From an uncultured Christensenella sp. (GTDB lineage: Bacteria > Bacillota > Clostridia > Christensenellales > Pumilibacteraceae): DNA of 64,000 bases. Both the position numbers and the translations under genes were made by a program. Positions 59,447-64,000 of this stretch are shown piece by piece. The notes beneath the pieces were generated by a model. It had not been told where the DNA came from. It ran no database searches and saw nothing but the letters and a program-made list of their open reading frames with translations. The stretch covers positions 1 through 64,000 of the forward strand of contig CAJUGC010000005.1 of the NCBI GenBank assembly GCA_910585955.1. The letters run 5' to 3'. Within the stretch, counting starts at the first letter, position 1. The number at the start of each line of letters is the position of its first letter.

Positions 59447-59585
59447 AATCCAAACGGTTAGCTGCGCCGCAATATGGGCTATGTGCTCATTGCCGAGCGA
59501 GCGCAGTACGAAAATGTAGGACGACAACATTTGGCTCGTCGCCTGTTGTCCGTTATACTCGCACCTAAGTCGTTCGGTGTCTGAA
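59447..59585 (+). repeat. Gene-end inverted-repeat element A after the giant gene
   Basis: Starts at the giant gene's stop codon region with CCAAACGGTTAG, and the 3' side reads CTAAGTCGTTCGGTG, giving an imperfect outer stem. Shares GGGCTATGTGCTC with 37878. Apical GTACGAAAATGTAGGAC replaces GTAC-N6-GTAC; the tail is TTGTCCGTTATACTCGCACCTAAG. Confidence 0.7.
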
Positions 59586-59598
59586 CTTAAACATTGTC

Positions 59599-59638
59599 AA
59601 GAGAGCGCGCATGGAACTATCCGTTGCGCGCTCTCTTT
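59599..59638 (+). terminator. Strong hairpin after the giant gene
   Basis: AGAGAGCGCGCA pairs with TGCGCGCTCTCT (12 bp), followed by TTCCTCGTCTTG. It is preceded by ATTGTCAAG, as is the equivalent AGAGGGCG hairpin after pgk. Only a weak T-run follows, so termination efficiency is uncertain. Confidence 0.6.
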
Positions 59639-59805
59639 CCTCGTCTTGCTCGTTTCTCTGTCGTCTTGTTCGCTCTTTACGTTTTTCGGCGCGCCTTTTC
59701 CGAAAAAGACGCAAACAAACTTCGCAATTTTGCATTTAAACAACAAAACAATCTATTGCTGTGTGGTAAAAAACTTCGTCCTATCTTTTCGAAAAAGGCG
59801 TGAGT

Positions 59806-59911
59806 TGTTCACAGATTATTCACAAAAATGCCGAATTTGCCGCTATTTTCAATATAAATTTCATAATTTGTTCATATTTGCCGTTCAAACGCTTGCCAAA
59901 CGCCGTATAAT
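59806..59911 (+). promoter_or_regulatory. Direct-repeat boxes and promoter of the second giant gene
   Basis: TGTTCACAGA (59806) and TATTCACAAA (59817) are 11 bp apart. TTCATA at 59860 and 59871 are again 11 bp apart, followed by TTCAAA at 59884. A perfect TATAAT lies at 59906-59911, 17 bp from the last TTCA box, which overlaps the -35 position. This arrangement fits activation by an OmpR/PhoB-type regulator replacing a poor -35. Confidence 0.55.
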
Positions 59912-59987
59912 GTATTAGAATATACTATGTAAAGTAGGTGTAGATTATATACGCCTAAAGTGCATACAGGCTTTCGGAGGCTGTTTT

Positions 59988-62900
59988 ATGAAAAAGAAAT
60001 TATTGTATGTGATAATGTCGCTCGTATTCGCTCTCGCCCTCGTCGGCGGAAGCGTAGCCGTTCTCACTACGTCCGACGCATTGAGTCGTGTCGTAAGCGG
60101 GGAAACGACAACTGACGAAGTGACGACGGAGGGCGAGAACATCGCCGTGGAAGGATCTGCGGAAGGCGAGGACGTTTCCGTTTCCGCGTCTGTCACGGCG
60201 GCGAATATCCAAGCGTCGCAAAACGGTTGGGCGAAAGTTCCCTCCACTACGGTGAACGGTGTTGCCGGAGGTTACGGATATTATAAGAACTTCGGGTATT
60301 CCGGTTCCACGAATACGTCGGGCAACGTACAGTACGAAGATTTGCCTGCGGGAACTTATCTCTTCGAAGCTTGGGGCGCGCAGGGCGGCAACGACGGCTC
60401 TATCGGCGGTCACGGCGGCTATATCCGCGGTATCTATACACTGACGGCGGCTACTCGTATTTATATCGTTGTCGGCGGTTACGGAACTTGCAACACGGGC
60501 AATGCTGCCGGTGGCTACAACGGCGGAGCTAAAGCAGGCTCCTACGGTTCGTCCGGCGGCGGCGGCGGCGCAACGCACTTTGCGACGGCATCGGGCGTTT
60601 TAAATGCGCTCAAAAACAATAAAGGCGCAGTCGTGCTTGTTGCAGGCGGCGGCGGCGGCGCTGGCAACAACGGTCACTACGGTTACGGCGGCGTAACTCC
60701 GCAGGGCAACAGTATAGGCGCGAGCGGCGGCAGAGCCACAGGTGCTATTGTAAATAACAATACCTATTTCGGTTTGGGTCAAGCGTGCGTTACGGGCGGC
60801 AATAACGACGGCGGCGGCGGCGGCGGCGGCTATTGGGGCGGCTGGGGATCTACCACCGACTCAAACGGCGGCGGCGGTCAGTCCTATTATAATCCCGGCA
60901 CTGCGGGCAACGTAAGATACACTGCGGGCTATGCTCATGCAAACGGCAACGCAACGATGCCTCATCCGACAAACTATTCTGCGAATAAAACTCACAACGC
61001 GTCGGAAGCCAGGACCAACGGTTATGCGCGCATAACCTGCCTCAATAACCCTCCGACGAATAAAAACGCAACCATAGCCGCTACGGCGCGCGGCACGGGC
61101 AGGGCGGTAGCTCCTTCGACTGTCGCAGACGATTCGGGCGCATATCATACTACGCGTTCTTGGGCGGAGACCAACCGCATATACACCAATTCCGCTTGCA
61201 CGACTCTCGTCGATTCGAACGTGCTTACGGTAAGCGGCATGACGGCAAACTCTACGGGCAATATGACCCTTACGCCCAAACGCTATTTCGGTACGACGAC
61301 GTACTATGTCAAGGTGCGCGACGATATGGGTTTTGTCACGTCCGTCGCTTTCAAGTACAGCGTGACCGACAACCCCATAACCGCGCTTACGGGCATAAAT
61401 CAGCGTACGACGGGCAGCAACGGCACTTATAAGTATTTCGTCGGAAATTCGACTACAAACGTCGAAGGGGATTGGCGCGACCATACCGATACGGTAAACG
61501 ACGTTATCTATAATCCTACGGGCACAGGCAAGTATACTGTGTTTATTCCCAAGCCCATAACTCAGACCGAAAACGGCATTTATATAAATGCGGCAGATCT
61601 TTATTCCGACGCAGACGTGGGCAAGGGCTATGACGAGATCGTCATTACTTCCATCGGCAATGCGTCCTCGAGTTCTTACAACATAGTTACGAACACCGCC
61701 GACTATAAGTACGGCAGAGGATACAGCCGCGTTCGCATCGCGCATAACGGCGCGGCGACGGCTGCGGGATACATTTCTTCCGTTACGCTTACGGTGCAGT
61801 CTGTCGAAAAATCGACGAACAAGCTCATGGGCAGTCCGGTTACGCTTACCGTGGTATTCAAGGTAAGCAACACTCGTCCCACCCTCAAGCAGGATACGAG
61901 CGCGGTCTATCCCGATCCCTATTATGCGATAAACGTCGGCGACACGCAGAGAATAAACGTCTCCGATATCGGCGTGGATATCGACCACAACAGAAACGAG
62001 ATCAAGGAAATAATCGTTCCTACGACCGAGTTTGTCTATCTCGATACTTACGGGAACTATATCCAAACTTCGCTTTCTCCGAATTCAAACTATTATTTTA
62101 CCGAGGCTCAAAACCCCAAAGCTCCCGATTCCATGACGACCGGTCGCGGAACAAAGCCGCTTTCGTTCGAACCTAACAGCATTGTGGACGCTTCTGCGGA
62201 TACGTCCAATTCTTACCTGTCTTATACGATAGATCCGGAAGGGCAGTATATAGACATAAACGGCTTGCGCGCTACGCGTAACCAATATCCGGACGGCACG
62301 TTTACCCGTACGGGCGACTTCTATTTCCTCGTCCGTATCGAAGATAAGGGCGACCCGACCGACAGAGGCATCTGGCTTCCCGTTGCGGTAAGGGTAAACA
62401 ATACCACGCCTTCGCAGATACGTCCCGCGGCGATCGCGGATTCGACGTCGAGCGAAGTCGATACCGACGCAAAAGGCAATAAGGTCATGTACTTCAGCCC
62501 CATGGGTATCGGTACGCTTACTGCCGACGCGAGCATACGCGATGATAGCAAGCATATCCGCGGACTTGCAGAGGACGTCGATACGTTTGCGGTAGAGACG
62601 ACGGCGTCTGTATCCGGTCAGCTGAAGACCTATATGTACAACGAATTTCTCGTGCTCGATATGGATCAGTTCGGCGGATCTACGGCGGAATATCCGAATG
62701 GCGTGATAGAAACCGAATTTTATCGCATAGAACCGCATAAAATGTACGCTTCGTCCGTTACGGCGGCAAAGATAGGCAAAAATCAAACCATACAGGGTTC
62801 CGTTTCGGATATGAGTTGGAAGCGCTATGACGAATGGGGCACCGACATCAAAAGTTATTCCGATAGTATAATCGAGTTCTGGGGAATAAAAATCACTTTC

Positions 62901-64000
62901 CTTCGCTCTACTCACGGCGTTTATATCCAACAGCCGATAGTTATAAAGGACACTCGAAACGCCGACAACAGTAAAACGAAACCCGTGGGCGGAAACCTCG
63001 ACGGACTTGTAAATCTGCTTGTAAAGATAGACAACAATCCCGTGACGATAAACGACGCGGCTACTCTCGAGAAACAGGAAATAACCGCTCGCCGCGACTA
63101 TAAAGATAAAGACTCGGGAATTTGGACGCATAGAGAGACGGCTGTCGAAGTTTCGTCTGCGAATAATTCGGTCGTTTACACTGTTCCCAACGGCTATACT
63201 TTCGAAATTACGCCTTACGATCTTGCCCGCGATATCGACATGGCGGACGGTTGGCAGGTAGGCGCGAACACGAATACGAACCGTAAGTTCTCGATGTGGA
63301 AATATCCCGAAAATTCGACGGACAATTCGGCGGAATACGATCTCGATTCCGATTATCAAAATCAGTTCGATAAGGCTCATGACGATATAGCTAATCTTTT
63401 CTATACGAGCAATCCTCTCGAGCTTTCGACTACGCCCGAGACTTTAAAGCTCGACCGCCTCGCATTCGACGGCAGCGCGCAGATGATAAGCTCTACGGGC
63501 GGAACCGCTACCGTTACGACTTTGGAAGATACGCGCAGCAGTTACGTTACCGTTACTACGACTACGCGTACATCGGCAGGCAATCCTCTCGCGTTCCGCG
63601 TAAAGATTTCGGACGGCGCGTCCATTGCGGAAATAACGGTGCAGGTAAACGTGCGCGACAATCTCCCCGAGATTCGTACCGACGCGAAAAAGGTATTCTA
63701 TCTTTCGAGTAACATAAACGGCGTAAACGATACGACGACGAACTCTTCGGATGATTACCAAGGCAACAATTATCAGGGCGCAACCGCAAACCGCGATCTT
63801 TACGATTACGGCTATAATATTCGCGAGTTCCGTCCCACCGATATCGCCGAGGACTACGAGCCGGATACGTTGTATTTTGCCGACGCTACGTTTACTTTCT
63901 ATTCGCTTGTGAGGATAGACAGCGATAAGACCGTACAGTTCGACGGAAAGACTTATTACGAGTTCAAGGGCGGCAGCAGTTACGTTACGGCAGAGTTCGC
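59988..64000 (+). CDS. Second giant surface protein, paralogue of the first (partial, runs off the window)
   Basis: Open from ATG 59988 (CGGAGG 8 nt upstream) to the window end, 1337 codons without a stop. Signal peptide at 1-31 (KKKLLYVIMSLVFALALVGG). Glycine-rich domain at about 115-340 with FEAWGAQGGNDG, GGGGATHFATA, LVAGGGGGAGNN, NNDGGGGGGGYWGG and GYARITCLN, closely parallel to the first giant protein. The following repeats also correspond in order: TPKRYFGTTTYYVKV, VSNTRPTLKQ, YIDINGLRATRNQYPDG, VRVNNTTPSQ, and a YLSS...YNIREF block matching YLKT...YNVREF. Expected to end in a similar membrane anchor beyond the window. Confidence 0.88.
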   Translation, partial: MKKKLLYVIMSLVFALALVGGSVAVLTTSDALSRVVSGETTTDEVTTEGENIAVEGSAEGEDVSVSASVTAANIQASQNGWAKVPSTTVNGVAGGYGYYKNFGYSGSTNTSGNVQYEDLPAGTYLFEAWGAQGGNDGSIGGHGGYIRGIYTLTAATRIYIVVGGYGTCNTGNAAGGYNGGAKAGSYGSSGGGGGATHFATASGVLNALKNNKGAVVLVAGGGGGAGNNGHYGYGGVTPQGNSIGASGGRATGAIVNNNTYFGLGQACVTGGNNDGGGGGGGYWGGWGSTTDSNGGGGQSYYNPGTAGNVRYTAGYAHANGNATMPHPTNYSANKTHNASEARTNGYARITCLNNPPTNKNATIAATARGTGRAVAPSTVADDSGAYHTTRSWAETNRIYTNSACTTLVDSNVLTVSGMTANSTGNMTLTPKRYFGTTTYYVKVRDDMGFVTSVAFKYSVTDNPITALTGINQRTTGSNGTYKYFVGNSTTNVEGDWRDHTDTVNDVIYNPTGTGKYTVFIPKPITQTENGIYINAADLYSDADVGKGYDEIVITSIGNASSSSYNIVTNTADYKYGRGYSRVRIAHNGAATAAGYISSVTLTVQSVEKSTNKLMGSPVTLTVVFKVSNTRPTLKQDTSAVYPDPYYAINVGDTQRINVSDIGVDIDHNRNEIKEIIVPTTEFVYLDTYGNYIQTSLSPNSNYYFTEAQNPKAPDSMTTGRGTKPLSFEPNSIVDASADTSNSYLSYTIDPEGQYIDINGLRATRNQYPDGTFTRTGDFYFLVRIEDKGDPTDRGIWLPVAVRVNNTTPSQIRPAAIADSTSSEVDTDAKGNKVMYFSPMGIGTLTADASIRDDSKHIRGLAEDVDTFAVETTASVSGQLKTYMYNEFLVLDMDQFGGSTAEYPNGVIETEFYRIEPHKMYASSVTAAKIGKNQTIQGSVSDMSWKRYDEWGTDIKSYSDSIIEFWGIKITFLRSTHGVYIQQPIVIKDTRNADNSKTKPVGGNLDGLVNLLVKIDNNPVTINDAATLEKQEITARRDYKDKDSGIWTHRETAVEVSSANNSVVYTVPNGYTFEITPYDLARDIDMADGWQVGANTNTNRKFSMWKYPENSTDNSAEYDLDSDYQNQFDKAHDDIANLFYTSNPLELSTTPETLKLDRLAFDGSAQMISSTGGTATVTTLEDTRSSYVTVTTTTRTSAGNPLAFRVKISDGASIAEITVQVNVRDNLPEIRTDAKKVFYLSSNINGVNDTTTNSSDDYQGNNYQGATANRDLYDYGYNIREFRPTDIAEDYEPDTLYFADATFTFYSLVRIDSDKTVQFDGKTYYEFKGGSSYVTAEF

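Noticed and set aside
60861..63380. Two long minus-strand frames (401 and 431 codons) opposite the second giant gene
   Set aside because: Same antisense effect; arginine/isoleucine-rich composition, no ribosome sites, and the plus-strand frame is clearly homologous to the first giant protein.

Overview
The window looks like part of the chromosome of an anaerobic, Gram-positive-type bacterium of the class Clostridia. Supporting evidence is a complete rnfCDGEAB operon, a CtsR-McsA-McsB-ClpC heat-shock operon with a CtsR operator, long-form HPF, an MgsA-MinD-MinE-M50 segment, the TIGR03960/TIGR03936/RNase G trio, strong AGGAGG-type ribosome sites and TTGACA/TATAAT promoters. I cannot fix the genus. 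An uncultured gut-type Clostridia lineage (for example Christensenellales-like) is a guess. There are no rRNA or tRNA genes, CRISPR arrays, phage genes or transposases.

Layout. 1-6063: a tandem repeat, a FabG-like reductase, a large membrane-anchored surface protein (minus strand) and two overlapping half-size TauE-type membrane proteins. 6118-12391: the Rnf complex (ferredoxin:NAD+ oxidoreductase, ion pump) followed by a lipoprotein with a possible flavinylation motif. 12579-18615: MATE transporter, PdaB-like deacetylase, two-OB-fold SSB-like protein and, on the minus strand, a membrane-anchored beta-propeller/SH3-like protein. 18755-22028: Ppx/GppA, Maf and a divergent MreB. 22029-34420: repeats and a 55-aa gene, MgsA, MinD, a MinE-like protein, a small protein in the SpoIVFA slot, M50 protease, DUF4132-like protein, two radical-SAM-linked proteins, RNase G and a GH63-like glycosidase. 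This resembles the usual clostridial mre/min/rng neighbourhood with many members missing. 35047-43936: proteostasis block (groES-groEL on the minus strand, dCMP deaminase, ctsR-mcsA-mcsB-clpC, hpf). 44334-47996: Pgi, a TIM-barrel isomerase and Pgk. 48306-64000: two adjacent, paralogous giant surface proteins, each starting with a signal peptide and a glycine-rich domain and continuing as cadherin/Ig-like repeats. The second runs off the window.

The most unusual non-coding signal is a family of modular inverted-repeat elements placed directly at the 3' ends of genes (after the FMN-type lipoprotein, MATE, MreB, dCMP deaminase, HPF, Pgk and the giant protein). They share an apical hairpin GTAC-N6-GTAC, usually followed by ACTCC. 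Their outer stems differ between copies, and in two cases are built from the host gene's own last codons. Three other dispersed repeat families share the same gaps. Both giant genes are preceded by TTCA-type direct repeats with an 11-bp period, like boxes for PhoP/PhoB-type regulators.

All calls were made by reading the sequence. No database or folding program was run, so family names rest on recognised motifs.
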